Positions 53,916-62,197 of a stretch of DNA of 64,000 bases are shown here, piece after piece (the stretch's first letter is position 1; each line of letters opens with the position of its first letter). A program made the position numbers and the translations under genes. Origin of the DNA: Pedobacter sp. AK013 (GTDB lineage Bacteria > Bacteroidota > Bacteroidia > Sphingobacteriales > Sphingobacteriaceae). The stretch lies in NCBI RefSeq assembly GCF_014205835.1, contig NZ_JACHCQ010000030.1, positions 23,619 to 87,618 of the forward strand, in the 5' to 3' direction. A model generated the notes under the pieces. That model worked only from the letters and a program-made list of their open reading frames with translations. It was not told the DNA's origin and made no database searches.

Positions 53916-56369
53916 ATGATGAAGAAACTTTTAGCTTTTGCCCTATCCTTAATTTTTACGCTTGCCATTGCCAGGTCACAAAGCATTGGCGATTATAAAT
54001 CTGGTTTTAAGAAAACAGGTAATACCATTTCATTTTTAACCACAAGAGGAGCGGTGAAATTAGAATTTTGTACACCAGAAATATTCAGGTTCAGAAGCAG
54101 TTGGAACGGGAAATTCGAAGCCAATGAAAACCTGATGGTAATTAATTATAACTGGGCTGATGTAGCGGTTAAAGTTTCGGATAAAAAAGATCATTTTTTG
54201 CTCACAACTACCAAATTAACCATAAAACTGCACAAAGCCCCTTTTAAGATTGATGTTTTTGATGCCAAAGGAAAGCTATTAAGCAGTGAAGTAAATGGTG
54301 CCATAGCTAGGGAAAATACGCAGATAGCGGTAACTAAAAACCTGCAGGCCGATGAGCATTTCTTTGGTTTTGGTGAGCGCATGGATTTTATGGACCGCCG
54401 TTTTAAAAAAGTAACCTTAAATGTTGGTCGTGGTAAAGGTTTGCCACACGCTATTGGTGCTTACAATATATTGGAAGCTAATTATTGTCCGGTTCCGTTT
54501 TTTATGAGTACAAAAGGATACGGTATTTTCTTCCATAATTCTTTTGCTACCGAATGGGACATGGGTGCTTCCAAAAAAGACCAGTACAGTTTTAAAGCTG
54601 CTGATGGAGAATTGGATTACTATTTCATGTACGGCCCAACTTTTCCAGCTATTTTAGATCATTATACCAGTATTACCGGCAAATCGCCGATGTTACCGCA
54701 GTTCGCCTTAGGTTTGCATGCTGGTACGTACAGTGGTGGTACATGGGGCCATGAGGCACAAACTTCTGATCATTACGTGGTTGAACTGGCAAAAAAATAT
54801 AGATCACTGGGCATTCCGGTTGATCTGCTCTGGCTGGATTCTACCTGGCGCTTATTTGGCGAAAATGGCGGCAAGGGCGCAACTTCTTTCGAATGGAGAG
54901 AAACTTTTAAAGATCCAAAATCGATGTTTGATAGTATTTATGCCTTAAACTATAAAATGGTAGGCTTGCATCTTCGTCCACGATTCGATAACGCCAAAAA
55001 ATTAAACCTGTTAGATCAAGCCAGGGCGCAAGGTTATACTTACCCTGAAAATGGTAAACCCGGCGAATTTGTTAACTTTTTTGATGAAAAAGCGACACAG
55101 TGGTGGTGGGATAACGGCGTAATGCGCGTAGCAAAATTAGGCGCTAAATTCTTAAAAACTGATGAAGGCAGCGCTTTTGGATCTTTAGCCAATGAAAGTG
55201 AAAAAGTTGGCCCAACAGGTAAAGATGCAGAACGTTTACATAATCTATTTCCTATTGCTTATGCCAAAGCGCCATTTTTAGAATTCGAAAGGTTTAACGG
55301 TTTTAGGGGCTTGAATCAAACCAGAGAAGGTTATTCCGGCATACAACGTTATCCTTATATTTTTGCTGGCGATTGGCCTAGCGAGTGGCAGTATTTTGCT
55401 CCCGTAATTAAAGCCGGACTAAATGTTGGTCTATCAGGTGTAGGTTCATGGGCGCATTGCATGGGTGGTTTCGAACATCAGGCCGATCCTGAGTTGTATA
55501 TCCGCTGGGTGCAGTTTGGGATGTTCAGCCCAATTGCCCTTGTTTTTGGGATGGATCATCCAGGTTATAAAGAACCTTGGAAATATGGTGAAGATGCTTT
55601 GCGTAATTTCAAAAAATACGACCTGTTGCGTTACCGTTTATTCCCTTATTTATATACCAGTATGCATCAGCAATACGAAACAGGTTTGCCGATAATGAGG
55701 GCTTTGGTACTTAACCATCAGGATGATGAAAATGTGTACGAAATTGGCGATCAATATCTATTTGGCGATAATTTAATGGTTGCACCCGTAACTACTAAAG
55801 GTGCCATTACCCGTTCGGTATATTTACCAGCAGGTACCTGGTTTAATTATTGGACAAACCAAAAATACGAAGGTAAAAGTTATCACCATGTAGTGGCGCC
55901 ATTGGATACCATTCCGCTGTTTGTTAAAGCGGGTAGCATCATTCCGATGCAACCGGAAATGACCTACAGCGGTGAGAAGCCTGTTGATGTAATTACTGTA
56001 GACGTTTTTCCTTATGGCGAATCAAAATATGAAATGTATGAGGACGATAATTTAAGCGATGCTTACAAAACAGGAAACTTTGCTTTAACTAAGATTACTT
56101 CGTCATTAACAGCTGCTAATTTTACCTTGAAAGTGGCTAAACCAACGGGAAGTTTTAAACCAAGCAAACATAAATACTTGGCTAAAATACATTGGTCGGA
56201 GAAAGCAGATCCTAATGTTGTTTCAGAAAATGGGATTAAATTAAGTACTTTAAAGACAGCAGATCAATTGGATAAAACTGAAGGTTGGTTTTATGATATA
56301 AAAAATAAGATACTTTGGATTAAATCGGCCGGAGATAACGGAGCTGATTTGAGCTTCGTAGTGAATTGA
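53916..56369 (+). CDS. secreted GH31-family glycosidase
   Basis: This 817-residue secreted protein has a signal peptide (ending AIARSQ), an N-terminal galactose-mutarotase-like beta domain, a (beta/alpha)8 barrel with VDLLWLDSTW and the nucleophile Asp in FLKTDEGSAFG (~416), and C-terminal beta domains. Family 31 covers alpha-glucosidases, alpha-xylosidases, alpha-galactosidases and others. The barrel residue pattern around the nucleophile (KTDEGSAFG, not the KxDMNE of alpha-glucosidases) suggests a less common specificity. It starts two bases after the GH115 stop, so it is coupled to it. Confidence 0.88.
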   Translation: MMKKLLAFALSLIFTLAIARSQSIGDYKSGFKKTGNTISFLTTRGAVKLEFCTPEIFRFRSSWNGKFEANENLMVINYNWADVAVKVSDKKDHFLLTTTKLTIKLHKAPFKIDVFDAKGKLLSSEVNGAIARENTQIAVTKNLQADEHFFGFGERMDFMDRRFKKVTLNVGRGKGLPHAIGAYNILEANYCPVPFFMSTKGYGIFFHNSFATEWDMGASKKDQYSFKAADGELDYYFMYGPTFPAILDHYTSITGKSPMLPQFALGLHAGTYSGGTWGHEAQTSDHYVVELAKKYRSLGIPVDLLWLDSTWRLFGENGGKGATSFEWRETFKDPKSMFDSIYALNYKMVGLHLRPRFDNAKKLNLLDQARAQGYTYPENGKPGEFVNFFDEKATQWWWDNGVMRVAKLGAKFLKTDEGSAFGSLANESEKVGPTGKDAERLHNLFPIAYAKAPFLEFERFNGFRGLNQTREGYSGIQRYPYIFAGDWPSEWQYFAPVIKAGLNVGLSGVGSWAHCMGGFEHQADPELYIRWVQFGMFSPIALVFGMDHPGYKEPWKYGEDALRNFKKYDLLRYRLFPYLYTSMHQQYETGLPIMRALVLNHQDDENVYEIGDQYLFGDNLMVAPVTTKGAITRSVYLPAGTWFNYWTNQKYEGKSYHHVVAPLDTIPLFVKAGSIIPMQPEMTYSGEKPVDVITVDVFPYGESKYEMYEDDNLSDAYKTGNFALTKITSSLTAANFTLKVAKPTGSFKPSKHKYLAKIHWSEKADPNVVSENGIKLSTLKTADQLDKTEGWFYDIKNKILWIKSAGDNGADLSFVVN

Positions 56370-56578
56370 TGGTTGGTTCGTGCGGACATGAACCACAGCA
56401 CGAGTGGGAGCGTCATTTCGACTGAAGCGCAGCGAAATGGAGAAATCTAACCCTTCGGTCTGTGTCTTCACAGATCGAAATTGAATGACTTTAGTTTTGG
56501 CATAAAATGATAATTAGTGGTTCATTAGGACACGAACCACGGAAGAAATAAAAGCCTTAAAGGATAAAATTGGAAAAC
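56370..56578. repeat. intergenic cluster of short hairpin repeats
   Basis: This 209-bp gap has several short dyads: GGTTCGTG-CGGA-CATGAACC (about 56374-56394), CGTCATTTCGACTGAAGCG followed by GCGAAATGGAGAAATC (56411-56445), GGTCTGTG-TCTT-CACAGATC (56458-56477), and GTGGTTCA-TTAGGA-CACGAACCAC (56517-56540). All belong to repeat families seen at other gene borders in the window. They may end the GH105-GH115-GH31 transcript before the rhamnose mutarotase gene. Confidence 0.65.
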
Positions 56579-56887
56579 ATGAAAATTGCATTTAAGATGA
56601 AACTTAAACCTGGTTTTAAAACAGAATATAAAAAGCGTCACAATGAGATCTGGCCAGCGTTATCTACTTTGTTAAAGGAAAACGGGATCAGTGATTATTC
56701 TATCTTTTTAGATGAAGAAACCAATATACTTTTCGCCGTGCAACAACAGAATGGAAGTTCCTCTCAAGATTTGGGCAGTACCCAGATTGTACAGAAATGG
56801 TGGGCATACATGGCCGATATTATGGAAACCAATGCCGATAATTCTCCAAAAACATTTCCTTTAGAAATGGTATTCCATTTAGATTAA
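56579..56887 (+). CDS. rhaM: L-rhamnose mutarotase
   Basis: This 102-residue cytoplasmic protein starts at ATG 56579 (MKIAFKMKLKPGFKTEYKKR); an upstream TTG at 56570 would add three residues. It has the ferredoxin-like fold motifs of RhaM: MKLKPGxxxEYxxRHxxIWP, the catalytic His22-type residue in KRHNEIW, SDYSIFLDEETNILFAV and WWAYMADIMETN. It converts alpha- and beta-L-rhamnose into each other so the isomerase can use it. As the only cytoplasmic sugar-catabolic gene here, it shows that rhamnose is a main released sugar. It lies 4 bp before the GH106 gene. Confidence 0.95.
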   Translation: MKIAFKMKLKPGFKTEYKKRHNEIWPALSTLLKENGISDYSIFLDEETNILFAVQQQNGSSSQDLGSTQIVQKWWAYMADIMETNADNSPKTFPLEMVFHLD

Positions 56888-56891
56888 AACT

Positions 56892-59666
56892 ATGCGATTA
56901 CAACGATTCTGTTCTGTTCTGCTGTTAAGCACATTAACTTTTAGTTTGGCTAAAGCTCAAAAGCCTGTTAAAAAATCCGATAGCTGGCCGGCTATTGAAA
57001 AGCAGATGAAACCCTGGACCCGCTGGTGGTGGATGGGAAATGCCGTAGACGAACAGGATTTGAATGCAGTTTTAAAGAAATATGCAGATGCTGGCCTTGG
57101 TGGGGTAGAAATTACGCCAATTTACGGTGCTAAGGGCTTTGAAAAGCAATATTTGCAGTTTTTATCACCAGAGTGGATGAATATATTGCACTATACGGTA
57201 AATAAAGCCAATACTTTAGGCTTAGGAGTAGATATGAACACAGGTACAGGCTGGCCTTTTGGCGGTCCGCAGATTAAACCCGAAAATGCAGCAACTAAGT
57301 TGATTACCCAGCAATATACACTTAAAGCTGGCGAAAAGCTGACTGAGGCCATAAAGATTAAAGAAGCCAAACAGGATTTTGCACAGTTACAGGCTTTAAC
57401 TGCTTATGGTACCAATGGGGAGGTACTTGATCTGTTTTCAAAAGTTCAGGCTGATGGATCTTTAAATTGGTCGCCACACCATGGCAGCTGGGATATTTAT
57501 GCCGCTTTTGCAGGTAAAACCAGGCAAATGGTTAAACGTGCAGCACCTGGTGGAGAAGGTTTTACTTTGGATCATCTCGATAAAAATGCTGTTGATGTTT
57601 ACCTAAAAAGATTTTCAGATGCTTTTGGAAGCAAACCTCAGGGCATTCGCTCTTTTTTTAATGATAGTTATGAAGTGTATGGTGCCACCTGGACACCTAC
57701 TTTTTTTCAGGAATTTAAGAGAAACAGAGGCTACGATCTGGCAGCGCATATTAGAGACTTAACCAGCAAAGATTCTACAGGCGAAAATATAGCCCGTTTA
57801 AAATCCGACTATCGTGAAACCATGGATGAACTTTTGCTCCATAATTTTACGCAAAACTGGACCAACTGGGCGCACCATCTTAACGCTGTTACTAAAAACC
57901 AGTCACATGGTTCTCCAGGCAATCTGCTCGATCTTTACGGAGCGGTTGATATTCCTGAAACAGAAACCTTTGGTTCAAGTTATTTCCCAATTCCAGGTCT
58001 TAGACGTGATGCAGGAGATATCCGCAATGTAGATCCGGATCCGATAATGAGCAAATTTGCCTCTTCTGCCGCGCATACAGGTGGTAAAAAACTGGCTTCT
58101 TCCGAAACCTTCACCTGGTTAACCGAACATTTTAAAACATCGTTTTCGCAGTGTAAACCAGAAGCAGAGCAATTGTTTTTGGCAGGAATAAACCATATCT
58201 TTTATCATGGTACCACTAATTCGCCAACAAATGTGCCTTGGCCGGGATGGCTGTTTTATGCTTCGGTAGAAATGAACCCAAACAACAGTTTGTGGCCACA
58301 AGCGCAGGGTTTAAACAATTATATAGCCCGTTGTCAGTCTATTCTTCAATCAGGAAAGCCAGATAACGAACTGTTAATCTATTGGCCGATATATGACGTG
58401 TGGAACAAGGCAAAAGGTTTGGATATGCCCTTAAAAGTGCACGATGTTGATGACTGGCTGCATCCAACCGCATTTTATAAATTATCAAAGGAGCTTTCTG
58501 AATCGGGTTATTCCTTTGATTTTGCATCTGACCGGTTATTAAAACAATCAAGTGTCAGCAAGGCACTACTCAGTACCAATGCAGCGGCTGCACCTTATCA
58601 GGTATTAATTGTTCCGCAATGCGAAATGATCAGTCCTGAAACGCTAGATCAAATGATAAAATTGGCCAGCAATGGCGCAAAAGTCATTTTTCAGGCATTG
58701 CCTCGGGATGTTCCGGGTTTAAATAACCTGGAAGCCCGCAGGGCACAGCTAAAAGCCACTTTAGCTAAATTCATTTTCACAGATAGCGGAGATGGCATTA
58801 AACAATTTAAAATAGGTACAGGGCTCATCCTGCTTGCTGATGATGTACAAAAAGCATTAAATTCGATAGGAATTAATAGAGAAACGCTAACTGATACAGG
58901 CCTTCAGTTTATCAGGAGAAAAACAAATACTGGCAAATATTATTATCTGGTAAACCATACTGCAAAAGATATTGATACCAGACTTTCTTTAAATGAAAGT
59001 GGACAGGTTTTGATCATGGACCCGCAAAGCTCGGCTGTAGGGGTAGCAGCAGTACACGATAAAAAGGTCCGCGTTCAGCTTAAATCGGGAGAAAGTTTGT
59101 TTTTAAAGGTTGATCAGGATGGAACAGCCAAAACACCCTCCTGGGTTTATTTGAATAAAGTTGCCAATTTGATTAACCTTAACCAACCCTGGAATTTACA
59201 TTTTACCGAAGGTGGACCAGCGCTTCCATCAGATCAGAAATTAGACAAATTGGTAAGCTGGACTACTTTAAACGATCCTAAACTACAAGCCTTTTCTGGT
59301 ACTGGGGTTTATACCTCAAGTTTTAACCTGAGTTCGAAAACCGCTAAAGAATATGTTTTAAACCTGAACCAGGTAGATGAAAGTGCACGCGTATGGATCA
59401 ACGGTCAGGAAGTGAGCATTTTATGGAGCATTCCTTTTCAGGCACGCGTTGGCAAATACTTAAAAGCAGGCCATAATACCATCAAAATTGAAGTGGTTAA
59501 TTTAATGGCGAACCGTATTCGTGATATGGACATCAAAAAAATCCAGTGGCGGAATTATCACGAAATCAATTTCGTAAATATTAACTATAAGGATTTTGAT
59601 GCTTCGGGCTGGAATGTAATGCCTTCGGGATTAATCGGCCCGGTAAGTATTACAGCTTTTAATTAA
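56892..59666 (+). CDS. secreted GH106-family alpha-L-rhamnosidase
   Basis: This 924-residue secreted protein (signal peptide ending LAKAQ) matches GH106 from its opening (KPWTRWWWMGNAVDEQDLNA) through GLGGVEITPIYGAKG, DMNTGTGWPFGGP and FFNDSYEVYGATWTP, with the barrel catalytic acidic residues in that region. The C-terminus has a jelly-roll domain (SARVWINGQEVSILW...AGHNTIKIEVVN) common in the family. It cleaves alpha-L-rhamnosyl ends from rhamnogalacturonan. It lies directly after rhaM, matching the order 'release rhamnose, equilibrate it', and completes the set needed to break backbone oligomers together with GH105. Confidence 0.9.
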   Translation: MRLQRFCSVLLLSTLTFSLAKAQKPVKKSDSWPAIEKQMKPWTRWWWMGNAVDEQDLNAVLKKYADAGLGGVEITPIYGAKGFEKQYLQFLSPEWMNILHYTVNKANTLGLGVDMNTGTGWPFGGPQIKPENAATKLITQQYTLKAGEKLTEAIKIKEAKQDFAQLQALTAYGTNGEVLDLFSKVQADGSLNWSPHHGSWDIYAAFAGKTRQMVKRAAPGGEGFTLDHLDKNAVDVYLKRFSDAFGSKPQGIRSFFNDSYEVYGATWTPTFFQEFKRNRGYDLAAHIRDLTSKDSTGENIARLKSDYRETMDELLLHNFTQNWTNWAHHLNAVTKNQSHGSPGNLLDLYGAVDIPETETFGSSYFPIPGLRRDAGDIRNVDPDPIMSKFASSAAHTGGKKLASSETFTWLTEHFKTSFSQCKPEAEQLFLAGINHIFYHGTTNSPTNVPWPGWLFYASVEMNPNNSLWPQAQGLNNYIARCQSILQSGKPDNELLIYWPIYDVWNKAKGLDMPLKVHDVDDWLHPTAFYKLSKELSESGYSFDFASDRLLKQSSVSKALLSTNAAAAPYQVLIVPQCEMISPETLDQMIKLASNGAKVIFQALPRDVPGLNNLEARRAQLKATLAKFIFTDSGDGIKQFKIGTGLILLADDVQKALNSIGINRETLTDTGLQFIRRKTNTGKYYYLVNHTAKDIDTRLSLNESGQVLIMDPQSSAVGVAAVHDKKVRVQLKSGESLFLKVDQDGTAKTPSWVYLNKVANLINLNQPWNLHFTEGGPALPSDQKLDKLVSWTTLNDPKLQAFSGTGVYTSSFNLSSKTAKEYVLNLNQVDESARVWINGQEVSILWSIPFQARVGKYLKAGHNTIKIEVVNLMANRIRDMDIKKIQWRNYHEINFVNINYKDFDASGWNVMPSGLIGPVSITAFN

Positions 59667-59731
59667 TCATATACCATCATTCTTGCACAGGTAAGATCTT
59701 AAAATTTTGTGCAGATCAAATATATTTTATC

Positions 59732-60985
59732 ATGAAAAAACTCATTATACTCGCTTTGTTTATCGCCATTGGTATAAATACCATGGCACAGGATTATCTC
59801 ATCACCAAGTTTGGTGTTAGTGCCGATAGCACCAAACTCAATACCAGAGCCATTCAAAGTGTGATCGATCAGGCTTACCAAAAAGGTGGGGGTACCATTG
59901 TAATCCCGAAAGGTGTTTACTTAACGGGAGCGCTCTTTTTTAAGCCTAAAACGAAATTATTGCTGCAAGAAGGTGCTGTGCTTAAAGGGTCTGATAACAT
60001 ACAAGATTACCCTTTTATTCCATCGCGTATGGAAGGGAGAAGCTTAAAATATTTTGCAGCCTTAATTAATGCGACAAAAGTAGATGGTTTTAGTATCTCA
60101 GGCCCGGGTACCATTGATGGAAATGGACTTAAATTCTGGAAAACATTTTGGGCCCATCGCGATTCGCTTAAGAAATTAGGAAAAGAATCTACAAACCTGG
60201 AGGTTAGCCGTCCACGGTTACTTTTTATCTGGGGATGCAATAATGTAAATATTAAAGGGGTAAAATTGCGTAATGCTGGATTCTGGACAACCCATTTATA
60301 TCAATCTAATCATGTATTAATTGAGAACTGTGATATCCGCTCACCATTTCGGCCCGTAAAAGCACCAAGTACTGATGGTATAGATATTGATTTTTGTAAA
60401 GAAATTACGATAAGAAACTGTTATATCTCGGTGAATGACGATGCAATTTGCATTAAAGGAGGCAAAGGCCCCGATGCACAGAAACTGCCAGAAAATGGAA
60501 TTGTCGAAAACGTTTTAATTGAAAATTGTACCATTGGCGAATCGCACGCTACTTTAACCATGGGAAGCGAATGTATTCATGCACGCAATATTACCATACG
60601 CAATTGCAGGGTAGAGAATAATTGCCCCATTTTAAGGATGAAAATGCGTGGAGATACTGAACAGCTTTACGAAAATATTACGGTAGAAAACATTACCGGG
60701 AAATGCGGTGCAATTATCGATATAAACCCTTGGAGGCAGTTTTTCGACCTTGGAGGCAGCACTGTAAAGCCATTTGGTACCATCAGGAATATTAAGCTAG
60801 CCAACATTAAAGTTGAGGCAACAAAATTTGGCGAAATGGATGGGAATCCTGAAGATAAAGTATCGGGTTTTCTTTTTAAAGATTTAGAAGTAACTGCTAA
60901 AACGCCATTTTTGAAAAACAGATATCAGGATGTTAAAATCAAGAATGTAATGGTAAACGGAGCACCGTTGGTGGTTAAACCTTAA
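59732..60985 (+). CDS. secreted GH28 polygalacturonase/rhamnogalacturonan hydrolase
   Basis: This 417-residue secreted protein (signal peptide ending NTMAQ) is a right-handed parallel beta-helix of family 28. The catalytic Asp triad is visible as STDGIDIDFC and VNDDAICIKG (Asp pair ~234-235), and the family's GHG motif appears as ESHATLTMGSE, the variant seen in exo-acting and rhamnogalacturonan-type enzymes. A repeated strand pattern (NVNIKGVKL, ITIRNCYI, ITIRNCRV) fits the helix coils. It hydrolyses galacturonic-acid linkages of the pectin backbone. Exact specificity (homogalacturonan or rhamnogalacturonan) is not resolved. Confidence 0.9.
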   Translation: MKKLIILALFIAIGINTMAQDYLITKFGVSADSTKLNTRAIQSVIDQAYQKGGGTIVIPKGVYLTGALFFKPKTKLLLQEGAVLKGSDNIQDYPFIPSRMEGRSLKYFAALINATKVDGFSISGPGTIDGNGLKFWKTFWAHRDSLKKLGKESTNLEVSRPRLLFIWGCNNVNIKGVKLRNAGFWTTHLYQSNHVLIENCDIRSPFRPVKAPSTDGIDIDFCKEITIRNCYISVNDDAICIKGGKGPDAQKLPENGIVENVLIENCTIGESHATLTMGSECIHARNITIRNCRVENNCPILRMKMRGDTEQLYENITVENITGKCGAIIDINPWRQFFDLGGSTVKPFGTIRNIKLANIKVEATKFGEMDGNPEDKVSGFLFKDLEVTAKTPFLKNRYQDVKIKNVMVNGAPLVVKP

Positions 60986-61105
60986 TCTTGATGAAACTAA
61001 AAGTGCTTGATGAGACGCATAGTACTAGACCAGGATTGCCAACATGAAAGATTGCTTTGTCGTTCCTCCTCGCAATGACGATCTTTCTATAAATCTGAGT
61101 TTGAT
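60986..61105. other. gap with a partial palindromic repeat
   Basis: The stretch after the GH28 stop holds half of the CATTGCGAGG-type palindrome in inverse form: AAGATTGCTTTGTCG (61049-61063) followed by CCTCGCAATGACGATC (61068-61083), matching the right end of the copy at 23203-23297. The rest shows no structure. Confidence 0.5.
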
Positions 61106-62113
61106 TATCCTATCGGTAGGTGTCTCACCGACCGAAATAGAATCAGGAAATGAGCAGTTTGTGGTTCTTGGCGGTTTGCAGTCCCGCTTTCGCTCATAGT
61201 CCTCTCCCGATGAAAAAATCGGGATGCGGGCTATTCCGCTCAATCTGATTTAGTAACAAAGGTTTGTGCACCTTGCAAAACCCCCAAAATGAAATACTGC
61301 ATTAGCTACTTAGCCCCGGTTGAAGCGTTACCCTGCAGCAACGAGGCACGAGTTAGCGAAGCGTATAAGCGGAAAACGGGAAGAAATTTAGTGTGTAGTA
61401 TAAGGCCATGCGCTCCAAAAATGATAAAAAGTATCTTGGTTACCTTATCCTATCGGTAGGTGTCTCACCGACCGAAATAGAATCAGGAAATGAGCAGTTT
61501 GTGGTTCTTGGCGGTTTGCAGTCCCGCTTTCGCTTATAGTCCTCTCCCGATGAAAAAATCGGGATGCGGGCTATTCCGCTCAATCTGGTTTAGTAACAAA
61601 GGTTTGTGCACCTTGCAAAACCCCCAAAATGAAATACTGCATTAGCCACTTAGCCCCGGTTGAAGCGTTACCCTGCAGCAACGAGGCACGAGTTAGCGAA
61701 GCGTATAAGCGGAAAACGGGAAGAAATTTAGTGTGTAGTATAAGGCCATGCGCTCCAAAAATGATAAAAAGTATCTTGGTTACCTTATCCTATCGGTAGG
61801 TGTCTCACCGACCGAAATAGAATCAGGAAATGAGCAGTTTGTGGTTCTTGGCGGTTTGCAGTCCCGCTTTCGCTCATAGTCCTCTCCCGATGAAAAAATC
61901 GGGATGCGGGCTATTCCGCTCAATCTGGTTTAGTAACAAAGGTTTGTGCACCTTGCAAAACCCCCAAAGATGAAATACTGCATTGGTCACCTAGCGCCGG
62001 TTGAAGCGTTACCCTGGAGCAACGAGGCACGAGTTAGCGAAGCGCATAAGCGGAAAACGGGAAAAAACTTAGTGTGTAGTACAGGCCCTGCGCTCCAAAA
62101 ATGAGAAAAATAT
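61106..62113. repeat. three tandem copies of a 340-bp non-coding repeat
   Basis: Units run 61106-61445, 61446-61785 and 61786 to about 62113; the shared word TATCGGTAGG lies at 61111, 61451 and 61791, exactly 340 bases apart. Units 1 and 2 differ at only a few positions; unit 3 is more worn at its 3' part. Each unit has an opening hairpin (GGTAGGTG-TCT-CACCGACC), a perfect TCCCGAT-GAAAAA-ATCGGGA hairpin (61205-61224 in unit 1), and a conserved block GCCCCGGTTGAAGCG...AACGAGGCACGAG...AAGCGGAAAACGGGAA whose ends can pair. No open frame is conserved, so it is non-coding. The last block resembles a repeat I recall as common in other Bacteroidota genomes, but I cannot verify that here. Confidence 0.85.
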
Positions 62114-62197
62114 TTTCATTGGCATGGTTCGTGTCTCTACGTACCTAAAACCTTATTCCGTGCTTTCAGTGTTTCCGTGGCAAAAAAAGGCAAAATG

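Noticed and set aside
61106..62113. CRISPR array
   Set aside because: The repeated unit is 340 bp, with no short direct repeats separated by unique spacers and no cas genes nearby; it is a tandem long repeat.
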